From NCBI GenBank assembly GCA_002102225.1, contig LQPB01000060.1, forward strand, positions 1 to 64,000: 64,000 nt of DNA. Direction: 5' to 3'. The stretch comes from Mycobacterium interjectum. GTDB taxonomy: Bacteria > Actinomycetota > Actinomycetes > Mycobacteriales > Mycobacteriaceae. Of the stretch, positions 25,784 through 34,653 are shown in pieces. Position 1 is the first letter of the stretch, and the number at the start of each line of letters is the position of its first letter. The position numbers and the translations under genes were made by a program. The notes beneath the pieces are model-generated. The model was given only the letters and a program-made list of their open reading frames with translations, was not told the DNA's origin and made no database searches.

Positions 25784-28700
25784 GTCCCGGCCCTCGGCAC
25801 GCGCAGTCCCAGGCACCGCGGCAGCCGCACCGCGTGCCACCGTCGGCGCGCCGGATCCGACCGGGTCCCCCGACGGGTCCGCTGCCGCCGGTGCCGGAGC
25901 TGTCGCGGCGACGGCCCGAACTCTCCGACGCGGCCCTGGTGTCCCGGTCGTGGGCGATGGCGTTCGCCACGCTGATCAGCCGCCTCACCGGCTTCGCGCG
26001 GATCGTCGTGCTCGCCGCCATCCTGGGTGCCGCGCTGTCCAGCGCCTTCTCGGTGGCCAACCAGCTGCCGAACCTGGTTGCGGCGCTCGTGCTGGAGGCG
26101 ACGTTCACCGCGATCTTCGTGCCGGTGCTGGCCCGCGCCGAGCAAAGCGACCCCGACGGCGGCGCGGCGTTCGTGCGGCGCCTGGTCACGCTGACCACCG
26201 CGCTGCTGGTGCTCGCCACGGCGCTGTCGGTGCTGGCCGCCCCGCTGTTGGTGCGGCTGATGCTGGGCCGCGCCCCGCAGGTCAACGAGCCGCTGACCAC
26301 CGCGTTCGCCTATCTACTGCTCCCCCAGGTGCTGGCGTACGGGCTGACGTCGGTGTTCATGGCGATCCTGAACACCCGCAACGTGTTCGGGCCGACGGCG
26401 TGGGCGCCGGTGGTCAACAACGTCGTCGCGCTGGCCACCCTGGCCGTATATCTGGCCGTCCCCGGCGAACTGTCCGTCGACCCGGTGCGGATGGGCAACG
26501 CCAAGCTGTTGGTGCTCGGCATCGGCACCACGCTGGGCGTGTTCGCGCAGACGGCCGTGCTGCTGGTGGCGCTGAAGCGTCAGCGCGTCAGCCTGCGCCC
26601 GCTGTGGGGAATCGACGACCGCCTCAAGCGTTTCGGCACGATGGCCGCCGCGATGGTGCTCTACGTGCTGATCAGCCAGCTCGGCCTGGTGATCGGCAAC
26701 CAGATCGCCAGCACCGCGGCGGCTTCGGGTCCGGCGATCTACAACTACACCTGGCTGGTGCTGCAGCTGCCGTTCGGCATGATCGGCGTCACGGTGCTGA
26801 CCGTGGTGATGCCGCGGCTGAGCCGCAACGCCGCGGCCGACGACACTAACGCCGTGCTCGCCGACCTGTCCCTGGCCACCCGGCTGACCTTGATCACGCT
26901 GATCCCCATCGTGGCGTTCATGACCGTCGGCGGGCCCGCGATCGGCAGCGCGCTGTTCGCCTACGGGCATTTCGGCGGGGTCGACGCCGGTTACCTGGGC
27001 GCCGCGATCGCGATGTCGGCGTTCACCCTGATCCCGTACGGGCTGGTGCTCTTGCAGCTGCGCGTGTTCTACGCGCGCGAGCAGCCCTGGATGCCGATCG
27101 TGATCATCCTCGTCATCACCGCCGTCAAGATCGCCGGCTCGGTGGCGGCGCCCCACCTCACGCACGACCCCAAGCTGGTGGCCGGCTTCCTGGGCCTGGC
27201 CAACGGCGTCGGCTTCCTGGCCGGCGCCATCGTGGGTTACTACCTGTTACGCCGCGCACTGGTGCCCAACGGCGGGCACCTCATCGGGGTGGGCGCGGTG
27301 CGCACGATCCTGGTGACGATCGTCGCGTCGATGCTGGCCGGTCTGGTCGCCCACGTGGCCGATCGGCTGCTGGGTTTGAGCAGGCTCACGGACCACGGCG
27401 GGGCGGGCTCGCTGCTGCGCCTGCTGGTGCTGGCGATCATCATGCTGCCGATCATGGCGACCGTCATGCTCAGCGCGCACGTGCCCGAGGCCGACGCGGC
27501 GCTGGCCGTCGTCCGGCGCCGGGTCCCGGGACTGGGCGGCAATCGGATCGCGCAGCCGCCGGCCCGCAAACCCGCTGCACCGGAGGGATCGTCTCGGCAT
27601 GGCCACGTCACGTACCCTGAGCAGAGGAATTCGTCCCCGCCGGGGGTAAGTGCGGTCCAGGAGCCGATCCGGCGCAGGCCTCCGGAGCGGGTCGCCAGCG
27701 CCCGCATAGCGAAAGGACCGGAGGTGACCGACCGCCCAGTGGATAGCGCATCCAGCGCTGGATCCGGCTTGGGGTCAGGCGCCGAGGAAACCCCCGATCG
27801 GGCCAGGCCCGTCGCCGACGACTTCCAGCCCGACATTCCGCGCGAGCCGGAGCCGCGGTCGACGCCGCGGGCCGCCGATCGGCTCAACGGCGACCTCTCG
27901 ACCGAAAACCCCCGTGGCGCAACGCCCTTCGACCCACCCCGGGACCGGGCCGGCGAATCGTCGGAGGACGTCCACCTCGTTCCCGGCGCCCGCATCGCCA
28001 GCGGCCGGTATCGGCTGCTGGTCTTCCACGGCGGCGCACCGCCCCTGCAGTTCTGGCAGGCGCTGGACACCGCGCTGGATCGGCAGGTGGCGCTGACTTT
28101 CGTCGACCCGGATGGGGCGCTGCCCCACGAGGTGCTGCAAGACATCCTGTCGCGCACCCTGCGCCTCAGCCGGATCGACAAGCCCGGCATCGCCCGGGTG
28201 CTCGACGTGGTGCACACCGGGTCCGGCGGCCTGGTCGTGTCCGAATGGATCCGCGGCGGTTCGCTGCAGGAGGTGGCCGACACCTCGCCGTCGCCCATCG
28301 GCGCCGTGCGGGCGATGCAGTCGCTGGCCGCCGCCGCCGACGCGGCCCACCGCGCCGGCGTCGCCCTGTCGGTCGACCACCCCAACCGGGTGCGCGTCAG
28401 CATCGACGGCGACGTCGTGCTGGCCTACCCCGCGACCATGCCCGACGCCAACCCGCAAGACGACATCCGCGGCATCGGCGCCACGCTCTACGCCCTGCTG
28501 GTCAACCGGTGGCCGCTGCCGGAGTCCGGGGTGCGAAGCGGGCTGGCCCCGGCCGAGCGGGATGCGGCGGGCAACCCCGTCGAGCCCATGGTGATCGACC
28601 GCGACATCCCCTTCCAGATTTCCGCGGTTGCCGTTCGCGCGGTTCAGGAAGATGGCGGAATACGCAGCGCCTCAACGCTTTTGAACCTGCTACAGCAGGC

Positions 28701-29439
28701 AACGGCGGTGGCCGACCGCACCGAGGTGCTCGGTCCGATCGACGACTCGCCGCCGCCACCCATCGCCCGGGCCTCCACGGGCCGCGAGTACGCGGCCTTC
28801 GCGCGCCGCCGCCGCAACGTGCTGATCGGCGTCGGCGCCGCCCTCGCGGTCATCGTGGTGGCCCTGCTGGTGCTGGCGTCGGTGGTGAGCAAGATCTTCG
28901 GCAACGTCGGCGGGCTCAACAGAGACGAGCTGGGGCTGAACGGGCCGTCGTCGTCGACGTCGTCGGCCCCGGGTTCCGCGGCCGCCGGGAGCGTCGTCAA
29001 ACCCAGCAAGGTGTCGGTCTACTCCCCCGACGGCGATGCCGACAACCCGGGGCAGGCCGGGCAGGCGATCGACGGTGACCCCTCCACCGCCTGGACGAGC
29101 GAGGTTTATACCGACGCCGTCCCGTTCCCCAGCTTCAAGCAGGGCGAGGGGCTCTTGCTGCAGTTGCCGAAGCCCACCGTGGTCGGCCAGGTCACCATCG
29201 ACACCCCCAGCACCGGCACCAAGGTCGAGATTCGCTCGGCGTCGACGGGGTCGCCGGCGCGGCTGGAGGACACCACGGTGCTGGCCCCGGCCTTCGCGCT
29301 CAAGCCCGGCCACAACGTCATCCCGGTCAGGTCCGGCGCGCCGACGTCGAACCTGCTGGTGTGGATCTCCACCCTGGGCACCACGAATGGCAAGAGCCAG
29401 GCCAGCATTCAGGAGATCACCGTCCAGGCGGCCTCCTGA
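25780..29439 (+). CDS. murJ: MurJ/MviN lipid II flippase fused to pseudokinase and extracellular domain
   Basis: A 1219-aa protein. Start chosen at the ATG overlapping the previous stop (MSPGPRHAQSQAPRQPH). Residues of about 45-570 are the multi-pass MurJ flippase core (SWAMAFATLISRLTGFARIV onward), which moves lipid II across the membrane. A cytoplasmic domain at about 735-970 has a kinase-like fold but no HRD or DFG motif (SVDHPNRVRVSIDG and VVLAYPATM stand at those places), so it is a pseudokinase; in M. tuberculosis it is phosphorylated by PknB and recruits FhaA. A final transmembrane helix (about 1010-1037) leads to an extracellular discoidin-like domain from about 1075. Confidence 0.93.
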   Translation: MSPGPRHAQSQAPRQPHRVPPSARRIRPGPPTGPLPPVPELSRRRPELSDAALVSRSWAMAFATLISRLTGFARIVVLAAILGAALSSAFSVANQLPNLVAALVLEATFTAIFVPVLARAEQSDPDGGAAFVRRLVTLTTALLVLATALSVLAAPLLVRLMLGRAPQVNEPLTTAFAYLLLPQVLAYGLTSVFMAILNTRNVFGPTAWAPVVNNVVALATLAVYLAVPGELSVDPVRMGNAKLLVLGIGTTLGVFAQTAVLLVALKRQRVSLRPLWGIDDRLKRFGTMAAAMVLYVLISQLGLVIGNQIASTAAASGPAIYNYTWLVLQLPFGMIGVTVLTVVMPRLSRNAAADDTNAVLADLSLATRLTLITLIPIVAFMTVGGPAIGSALFAYGHFGGVDAGYLGAAIAMSAFTLIPYGLVLLQLRVFYAREQPWMPIVIILVITAVKIAGSVAAPHLTHDPKLVAGFLGLANGVGFLAGAIVGYYLLRRALVPNGGHLIGVGAVRTILVTIVASMLAGLVAHVADRLLGLSRLTDHGGAGSLLRLLVLAIIMLPIMATVMLSAHVPEADAALAVVRRRVPGLGGNRIAQPPARKPAAPEGSSRHGHVTYPEQRNSSPPGVSAVQEPIRRRPPERVASARIAKGPEVTDRPVDSASSAGSGLGSGAEETPDRARPVADDFQPDIPREPEPRSTPRAADRLNGDLSTENPRGATPFDPPRDRAGESSEDVHLVPGARIASGRYRLLVFHGGAPPLQFWQALDTALDRQVALTFVDPDGALPHEVLQDILSRTLRLSRIDKPGIARVLDVVHTGSGGLVVSEWIRGGSLQEVADTSPSPIGAVRAMQSLAAAADAAHRAGVALSVDHPNRVRVSIDGDVVLAYPATMPDANPQDDIRGIGATLYALLVNRWPLPESGVRSGLAPAERDAAGNPVEPMVIDRDIPFQISAVAVRAVQEDGGIRSASTLLNLLQQATAVADRTEVLGPIDDSPPPPIARASTGREYAAFARRRRNVLIGVGAALAVIVVALLVLASVVSKIFGNVGGLNRDELGLNGPSSSTSSAPGSAAAGSVVKPSKVSVYSPDGDADNPGQAGQAIDGDPSTAWTSEVYTDAVPFPSFKQGEGLLLQLPKPTVVGQVTIDTPSTGTKVEIRSASTGSPARLEDTTVLAPAFALKPGHNVIPVRSGAPTSNLLVWISTLGTTNGKSQASIQEITVQAAS

Positions 29440-29501
29440 CGCGCTCACAGATCCGGCTTTGGTGAAGTGCCGGGCGACCCCCGATTGGTTACTGTCCGGC
29501 C

Positions 29502-30122
29502 GTGGGTCTCGGGGGCGGGGAGTTCGAGGGTAAGGGCGAACGCACGGACGCCGAGCTGCTGGCCGCCCACGTCGCCGGCGACCGCCGCGCCTTCGACGAG
29601 TTGTTCCACCGCCACCAACGTCAGCTGCACCGGCTGGCCCGCCTGACGACCCGCACCCGCGAGGACGCCGAGGACGCGCTGCAGGACGCGATGCTCTCGG
29701 CGCACCGCGGGGCAGGATCGTTTCGGCATGACGCGGCGGTCGGCAGCTGGCTGCACCGCATCGTGTTCAACGCCTGCCTGGACCGGCTGCGCCGCGCGAA
29801 GGCGCACCCGACCGCGCCGCTCGAGGACGTCTATCCGGTCGCCGATCGCACGGTGCAGGTCGAGACGGCCATCGTGGTGCAGCGGGCCTTGATGCGCCTG
29901 CCCGTCGAGCAGCGGGCAGCGGTGGTGGCCGTCGACATGCAGGGTTACTCGGTCGCCGACACCGCCGCCCTGCTGGGTGTCGCCGAGGGCACCGTCAAGA
30001 GCCGCTGCTCCCGCGCCCGGGTCCGTCTCGCCGAGTTGCTCGGCTACCTCAACGCCGGTCCCGGCGTCGCCCCACCCATGGCCGTCAACCCGCGCATGAC
30101 GGACACTGGGGCGGATGGGTGA
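29502..30122 (+). CDS. sigM: ECF RNA polymerase sigma factor SigM
   Basis: A 206-aa extracytoplasmic-function sigma factor. Region 2 contains RRAFDELFHRHQRQLHRLAR and DAEDALQDAMLSAHR. Region 4 has the helix-turn-helix GYSVADTAALLGVAEGTVKSRCSRARVRL. Start at the GTG reading VGLGGGEFEGKGERT. It overlaps the anti-sigma gene by eight bases, the usual sigma/anti-sigma arrangement. In M. tuberculosis SigM controls some ESX and PPE genes late in growth. The 62-base gap after murJ carries no clear ECF -35 element that I can point to. Confidence 0.9.
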   Translation: MGLGGGEFEGKGERTDAELLAAHVAGDRRAFDELFHRHQRQLHRLARLTTRTREDAEDALQDAMLSAHRGAGSFRHDAAVGSWLHRIVFNACLDRLRRAKAHPTAPLEDVYPVADRTVQVETAIVVQRALMRLPVEQRAAVVAVDMQGYSVADTAALLGVAEGTVKSRCSRARVRLAELLGYLNAGPGVAPPMAVNPRMTDTGADG

Positions 30123-30855
30123 ACCCGACGAGGATGACGCCGAGCCGCCCCTGACGGTCGAGCTGCTGGCCGACCTGCAGGCCGGCCTGCTCGACGACGA
30201 CTCGGCGGCCCGGGTGCGCAAACGGGTCCGCGAAGACCCCGAGGCACAGGGCGTCCTGCGTGCCCTGAACCAAGTGCGTTGCGACGTGGCCACGCTCGGT
30301 GCCGACACGACGTCGGCGCCCGACGTGCCACCGGAGGTGACGGCCCGGATCTCGGCGTCGCTGCGGTCGAAGGAAAGCCAGGAGCGCGTCGGTGTCGCCC
30401 ACTCGGCCCGGCCGCACATCCGCCCCGCCCGGCTGGCCGCCGGCGTGGCCGGCCTGGGCGCGGTGCTCGCGGCCGTCGGGGTGGGCACCGCCGCGCTGCT
30501 CAACGCGCCCGAACCGGCGCCCAGCACCCCGGCCACCGCGGAGCACATCACGGTGTCGACGCCGCCGATGGAGATCCCGCTGTCGCAGGCCGAGATCCTG
30601 GGGCTGCTGACGAAGAGTCCCGATTACGGCCCGCTCGGCGATCCCTCGCTACGTGCCTCCTGCCTCAGCGGGCTCGGCTACCCCGCCTCCACCCGGGTGC
30701 TCGGCGCGCGGCCGGTCGACATCAACGCGCGCCCCGGCGTCGTGCTGGTGTTGCCCGGCGACACGCCCGACGACCTCGCGGTGTTCGCGGTGGCGCTCAA
30801 CTGCAGCGCCGCTGACACCGGGTTGCTGGCCAACACGCAGGTACCGCGGCCCTAG
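30115..30855 (+). CDS. rsmA: Anti-sigma-M factor RsmA, single-pass membrane protein
   Basis: A 246-aa membrane protein (Rv3912-like) that should hold SigM inactive. The cytoplasmic N-terminal domain (about residues 1-100, MGEPDEDDAEPPLTVELLADLQAG) is acidic and helical with no zinc-binding HxxxCxxC motif. One transmembrane helix lies at about 105-128 (AAGVAGLGAVLAAVGVGTAALL). The extracellular part has two cysteines (ASCLSGLGY and ALNCSAADT) likely to form a disulfide. Its start overlaps sigM. The stop is immediately followed by a set of direct repeats. Confidence 0.88.
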   Translation: MGEPDEDDAEPPLTVELLADLQAGLLDDDSAARVRKRVREDPEAQGVLRALNQVRCDVATLGADTTSAPDVPPEVTARISASLRSKESQERVGVAHSARPHIRPARLAAGVAGLGAVLAAVGVGTAALLNAPEPAPSTPATAEHITVSTPPMEIPLSQAEILGLLTKSPDYGPLGDPSLRASCLSGLGYPASTRVLGARPVDINARPGVVLVLPGDTPDDLAVFAVALNCSAADTGLLANTQVPRP

Positions 30856-31035
30856 CGGTGATCACAAGCGCGGCGCAGCCGGGCGCAGTGGATCACGCCA
30901 TCAATCCCTAGCGGTGATCACAAGCGCGGCGCAGCCGGGCGCAGTGGATCACCGCCATCAATCCCTAGCGGTGATCACAAGCGCGGCGCAGCCGGGCGCA
31001 GTGGATCACCTGCCACCAATACCTAGCCGTGATCG
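30851..31035. repeat. Three tandem 56-58 bp hairpin repeats plus a partial fourth
   Basis: Units start at 30851, 30907 and 30964 (56, 57 and 58 bases) with a truncated fourth at 31022. Each begins CCTAGCGGTGATCACAAGCG and carries GTGATC near its left end and GATCAC near its right end, so each unit can fold into a hairpin with a GC-rich loop. The only differences are in the few bases after GATCAC. The repeats fill the gap between rsmA and the trxB2 promoter and overlap the last bases of rsmA. They may act in termination or mRNA processing, or simply be a copy-variable minisatellite. Confidence 0.85.
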
Positions 31036-31065
31036 CCTCCGGACTTAGTCTGGTGCCCAGCGTCC

Positions 31066-31092
31066 GGGAACACCCGCGCCTACGCTGGCGTT
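31066..31092 (+). promoter_or_regulatory. Candidate SigH/SigE-type promoter of trxB2-trxC
   Basis: GGGAAC (31066-31071) and CGTT (31089-31092) are separated by 17 bases, fitting the GGAAY-N16-18-GTT pattern of SigH-dependent stress promoters. The element lies 34 bases upstream of the trxB2 ATG. The orthologous M. tuberculosis operon is known to be SigH-controlled under oxidative and heat stress. Confidence 0.55.
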
Positions 31093-31125
31093 CGTAGACG
31101 TAGCTTCCGCACCCGAAAGGCTCGA

Positions 31126-32154
31126 ATGACTGCCGCTACCCCTGCTCCCGACACCCAGGACACCGTCCACGACGTCATCATCATCGGTTCCGGTCCCGCC
31201 GGGTACACGGCGGCCCTCTACACCGCCCGCGCGCAGCTGAAGCCCCTGGTTTTCGAGGGCATCGCCTTCGGCGGCGCGCTGATGACCACCACCGAGGTGG
31301 AAAACTACCCCGGCTTTCGCGACGGCATCACCGGCCCCGAGCTGATGGATGAGATGCGCGAGCAGGCGCTGCGCTTCGGCGCGGACCTGCGGATGGAAGA
31401 CATCGAATCGGTGTCGCTGACAGGTCCGGTCAAGTCGGTCGTCACCGCCGACGGCGAAACCCATCGGGCCCGCGCCGTCATCCTGGCCATGGGTGCCGCG
31501 GCGCGCTATCTGCACGTCCCGGGCGAACAGGAGTTGCTGGGCCGCGGGGTGAGTTCGTGTGCCACCTGCGACGGGTTCTTTTTCCGCGACCAGGACATCG
31601 CGGTCATCGGTGGGGGCGACTCGGCGATGGAAGAGGCCCTCTTCCTGACCCGGTTCGCCAGCAGCGTGACGCTGGTGCACCGCCGCGACGAGTTCCGGGC
31701 GTCCAAGATCATGCTCAACCGCGCCCGCAACAATGAAAAGATCAAGTTCGTCACCAACGCCGCCGTGCTCTCCGTCGAGGGCGACACGACCGTGACCGGA
31801 TTGCGCTTGCGTGACAACGTAACTGGCGATGAGTCGACGCTCCCGGTCACCGGCGTGTTCGTGGCAATCGGTCACGAGCCGCGCTCGGGCCTGGTGCGCG
31901 ACGTCCTCGACGTGGATCCCGACGGCTACGTGCTGGTGCAGGGACGCACCACGAGCACCTCGCTCGAGGGCGTGTTCGCCGCCGGGGACCTGGTGGACCG
32001 CACCTACCGGCAGGCCATCACCGCCGCCGGCAGCGGCTGTGCGGCGGCCATCGACGCCGAGCGCTGGCTGGCCGAGCACGAGCACACGACCGACCACGGC
32101 GCGACAGCCGGAGACGCCGAAGGTACCGACACATTGATTGGAGCACCGCGATGA
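31126..32154 (+). CDS. trxB2: Thioredoxin reductase TrxB2
   Basis: A 342-aa low-molecular-weight thioredoxin reductase. It uses NADPH to reduce thioredoxin through FAD and a redox disulfide. The FAD-binding motif is IIIGSGPAGYTAALYTA near the N-terminus. The redox centre is SCATCDGFFFRDQ (CxxC) and the NADPH-binding motif is VIGGGDSAMEEALFL. The closing FAD motif is GVFAAGDLVDRTYRQAITAAG. It overlaps trxC by four bases (ATGA), so reductase and substrate are made together. A conserved stress-type promoter lies upstream. Confidence 0.96.
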   Translation: MTAATPAPDTQDTVHDVIIIGSGPAGYTAALYTARAQLKPLVFEGIAFGGALMTTTEVENYPGFRDGITGPELMDEMREQALRFGADLRMEDIESVSLTGPVKSVVTADGETHRARAVILAMGAAARYLHVPGEQELLGRGVSSCATCDGFFFRDQDIAVIGGGDSAMEEALFLTRFASSVTLVHRRDEFRASKIMLNRARNNEKIKFVTNAAVLSVEGDTTVTGLRLRDNVTGDESTLPVTGVFVAIGHEPRSGLVRDVLDVDPDGYVLVQGRTTSTSLEGVFAAGDLVDRTYRQAITAAGSGCAAAIDAERWLAEHEHTTDHGATAGDAEGTDTLIGAPR

Positions 32155-32504
32155 CCGACGCTGAAAAGGCCCACGCCACAATAGAAGTCTCCGACGCGTC
32201 TTTTTCAACCGAGGTGTTGTCGAGCGATAAGCCTGTGCTGGTTGACTTTTGGGCGACGTGGTGCGGACCGTGCAAGATGGTCGCGCCGGTTCTCGAGGAA
32301 ATCGCCAGCGAGCGCGCCGGGCAGCTCACCGTCGCCAAGCTCGACGTGGATGCCAACCCGGAGACCGCCCGGGACTTCCAGGTCGTCTCGATCCCCACGA
32401 TGATCCTTTTCAAAGACGGCCAACCCGTGAAGCGAATCGTCGGGGCCAAGGGCAAGGCGGCGCTGCTGCGCGAACTCTCCGACGCGGTTCCCAACCTCAC
32501 CTGA
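32151..32504 (+). CDS. trxC: Thioredoxin TrxC
   Basis: A 117-aa thioredoxin, the partner of TrxB2 for cytosolic disulfide reduction. The active site is FWATWCGPCKMVAPVLEEI with the canonical WCGPC. The cis-proline loop is SIPTMILFKDG. The N-terminus has a short extension (MTDAEKAHATIEVSD) typical of mycobacterial TrxC. It is coupled to trxB2. A short GC stem followed by TTTT lies downstream at 32531-32553 and could act as a weak terminator, but the stem is only four pairs. Confidence 0.96.
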   Translation: MTDAEKAHATIEVSDASFSTEVLSSDKPVLVDFWATWCGPCKMVAPVLEEIASERAGQLTVAKLDVDANPETARDFQVVSIPTMILFKDGQPVKRIVGAKGKAALLRELSDAVPNLT

Positions 32505-32630
32505 GGCGTTATCGGTCTCGCCACGCCGTGCCCCGCGCTTAGCCTGGGGTTTTCCGAAAATTGAGAAGCGTCTGCGACAATAACGGCTAGCTGTTGCCTG
32601 TGTTCAGCCTTGTCCCGGAGGGCCCTTGGT

Positions 32631-33851
32631 ATGTCGAGTCCGCGCCGTGAAGACGGCGACGCGCTGCGCTGTGGTGACCGCAGCGCTGCCGTGACCGAGA
32701 TCCGGGCGACGCTGGCCGCGCTGGGAATGCTGGACAACCCCGACGAAGACATGACGACCGGCCGGCATGTTGCCCTTGAAGTTTTCGACGCCGAGCTCGA
32801 TCAGGCGGTGCGCGCTTTCCAGCAGAATCGCGGGCTGCTGGTGGACGGCGTTGTCGGCGACGCCACCTACCGCGCGCTGAAGGAGGCCTCCTACCGGCTG
32901 GGCGCGCGCACGCTGTATCACCAATTCGGGGCTCCGCTCTACGGTGACGACGTCGCCACCCTGCAGGCGCGGCTCCAGGACCTCGGTTTCTACACCGGCC
33001 TGGTCGACGGCCACTTCGGCCTGCAGACGCACAACGCTTTGATGTCATACCAGCGCGAGTACGGGCTCGCCGCCGACGGCATCTGCGGCCCAGAAACCTT
33101 GCGCTCCTTGTACTTTCTGAGTTCCCGCGTCTCTGGCGGCTCACCGCACGCCATCCGTGAGGAAGAGCTGGTGCGCCGGTCCGGGCCGAAACTGTCGGGC
33201 AAGCGCATCATCATCGATCCGGGCCGCGGCGGCGCCGACCACGGCCTGATCATGCAGGGGCCGACCGGACCCGTCAGCGAAGCGGACGTGTTGTGGGACT
33301 TGGCGAGCCGGCTCGAGGGCCGGATGACCGCCATCGGTATGGAAACCTTTTTGTCCCGGCCGACCAATCGCAGCCCGTCGGACGCCGAGCGGGCCGCCAC
33401 GGCGAACAGCGTCGGCGCGGACCTCATGATCAGCCTGCGCTGCGAATCCCAGCGCAGCCCGTCGGCCAACGGCGTGGCCTCCTTTCACTTCGGCAACGCG
33501 CACGGTTCGGTCTCGACCATCGGCCGCAACCTCGCGGACTTCATTCAGCGAGAAGTGGTGGCTCGCACCGGATTACGGGATTGCCGCACCCATGGTCGGA
33601 CGTGGGACCTGCTGCGGCTTACCCGGATGCCGACCGTTCAGGTCGACGTCGGCTACATCACCAATCCGCGCGACCAGGCGATGCTGATCTCGACGCAGAC
33701 CCGAGACGCCATCGCCGAGGGCATCCTCGCGGCGGTCAAGCGGCTCTACCTGCTCGGCAAGAACGACCGGCCGACGGGCACCTTCACCTTCGCCGAACTG
33801 CTGGCTCACGAGTTGTCGGTGGAGCGGGCGTCCCGGCTGGGCGGTTCTTAA
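32631..33851 (+). CDS. cwlM: CwlM, amidase-like regulator of peptidoglycan synthesis
   Basis: A 406-aa protein (Rv3915-like). Start chosen at the ATG reading MSSPRREDGDALRCGDRSAA, which gives the same length as the M. tuberculosis protein. Two peptidoglycan-binding repeats (about residues 15-85 and 100-170) precede an amidase_3 domain (about 190-380). Zinc ligands of true amidases are altered: IIIDPGRGG has Arg for the expected His, and SLRCES replaces a histidine-bearing SLHxN, so it is probably not a zinc amidase. This fits the known role of phosphorylated CwlM as a cytosolic activator of MurA. No signal peptide is present. The stop overlaps that of the convergent GNAT gene. Confidence 0.92.
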   Translation: MSSPRREDGDALRCGDRSAAVTEIRATLAALGMLDNPDEDMTTGRHVALEVFDAELDQAVRAFQQNRGLLVDGVVGDATYRALKEASYRLGARTLYHQFGAPLYGDDVATLQARLQDLGFYTGLVDGHFGLQTHNALMSYQREYGLAADGICGPETLRSLYFLSSRVSGGSPHAIREEELVRRSGPKLSGKRIIIDPGRGGADHGLIMQGPTGPVSEADVLWDLASRLEGRMTAIGMETFLSRPTNRSPSDAERAATANSVGADLMISLRCESQRSPSANGVASFHFGNAHGSVSTIGRNLADFIQREVVARTGLRDCRTHGRTWDLLRLTRMPTVQVDVGYITNPRDQAMLISTQTRDAIAEGILAAVKRLYLLGKNDRPTGTFTFAELLAHELSVERASRLGGS

Positions 33852-34603
33852 CCGCTTTCGTTGATTTGCAACGTATTTGATGCGCTAGCGGAGCCCGCCC
33901 CGACCGGTTCCTGGAGCTGGGCACTGGCCAGCAGGCGCTCCAGCGCCGCCTCGACTTCGGCCTTCCAGCCCAGGCCCTTGTCCAACTCCAACCGAAGCCG
34001 CGGAAAGTACGGATGTGGCGCCACCACAACGAATCCCACGTCCTTCAGGAACTCCGCGTCGATGATGCAGTGCTCGACCGAGCAGTCGCCGAGGGCCTCC
34101 AGCACCGGCCGCACATCGGGGTCGGCCGTTCGCGGATCGTGCAACTCCGAGGCCGCCGGGGTGCGCCCGAAAGCCTCCAGCGCCCGCACGCCGCGCCGCA
34201 CCATCTCGTCGATGACGCGGGCGATGAGTCCGTGCGGCAGATCGTCGGAGGCCTGCCCCGCCTCGACGTTCATCGACGTCAGCAACACGGCGTCGGCGGA
34301 CACCGGCGCGGTGGGAAAGCGCTGCGCCCGCGGCACCGCGCGCGGCGGCGCATAGAGCACGTAGCCCAGGCACGGCGGTTCGGCGTGGCTGCGCTCGTCC
34401 GGGATCGCCGTCGCGACCTGACCGCACGAGCCCCACTCCAGCATCACCATCGACAGCCAGGCCTCTTTTTCGAATTCGGGGTCGGCGAGGTGGTCCTGGT
34501 TACCCAGGGTCGCGGGATCGACCTCCCAGAACACGCAGCGGCGCGCATGCTTGGGAAGCTGCTCGAAAGCCTCGAGCCGCAGCGGCGTGATTCGAGCAGA
34601 CAC
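33848..34603 (-). CDS. GNAT-type acetyltransferase-like protein (Rv3916c-like)
   Basis: A 251-aa conserved protein. The GTG start (VSARITPLRLEAFEQL) has an AGGAGG ribosome-binding site five bases upstream. The middle of the chain, with ALEAFGRT and CIIDAEFLKDVGFVVVAPHPYFPRLRLEL, resembles the C-terminal half of GNAT domains. The acetyl-CoA loop is not clear, so the substrate cannot be named. The gene is convergent with cwlM, the two stop codons sharing TTAA. A 16-residue open frame ends exactly at its start codon. Confidence 0.75.
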   Translation of the reverse strand: MSARITPLRLEAFEQLPKHARRCVFWEVDPATLGNQDHLADPEFEKEAWLSMVMLEWGSCGQVATAIPDERSHAEPPCLGYVLYAPPRAVPRAQRFPTAPVSADAVLLTSMNVEAGQASDDLPHGLIARVIDEMVRRGVRALEAFGRTPAASELHDPRTADPDVRPVLEALGDCSVEHCIIDAEFLKDVGFVVVAPHPYFPRLRLELDKGLGWKAEVEAALERLLASAQLQEPVGAGSASASNTLQINESG

Positions 34604-34653
34604 TAGCCTCCTGGCTTCCGTCCGGTACTGCGGCCGCCATATTTTGGGGCCAT
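34603..34653 (-). CDS. Possible 16-aa leader peptide coupled to the GNAT gene
   Basis: ATG with a GGAGAGG ribosome-binding site six bases upstream encodes a short basic peptide (MAPKYGGRSTGRKPGG). Its TAG shares a base with the GNAT GTG start (TAGTG), and the ribosome-binding site of the GNAT gene lies inside the peptide's last codons. Such small upstream frames are frequent in mycobacteria and may couple translation. It is supported only by layout. The remaining bases to 34889 hold nothing else I can identify apart from probable divergent or leader signals. Confidence 0.4.
   Translation of the reverse strand: MAPKYGGRSTGRKPGG

Noticed and set aside
23369..25840. Long minus-strand open frame opposite the Rv3909-like gene
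   Set aside because: Low-complexity Gly/Arg/Val/Gln composition typical of an antisense GC-rich frame; the plus-strand gene is recognisable and coupled to its neighbours.
30851..31035. CRISPR array
   Set aside because: Units are contiguous with no unique spacers, only about three copies are present, and no cas gene is near.
32531..32553. Intrinsic terminator after trxC
   Set aside because: CCCC/GGGG with TTTT is present, but a four-pair stem with a long loop is too weak to list as a feature.
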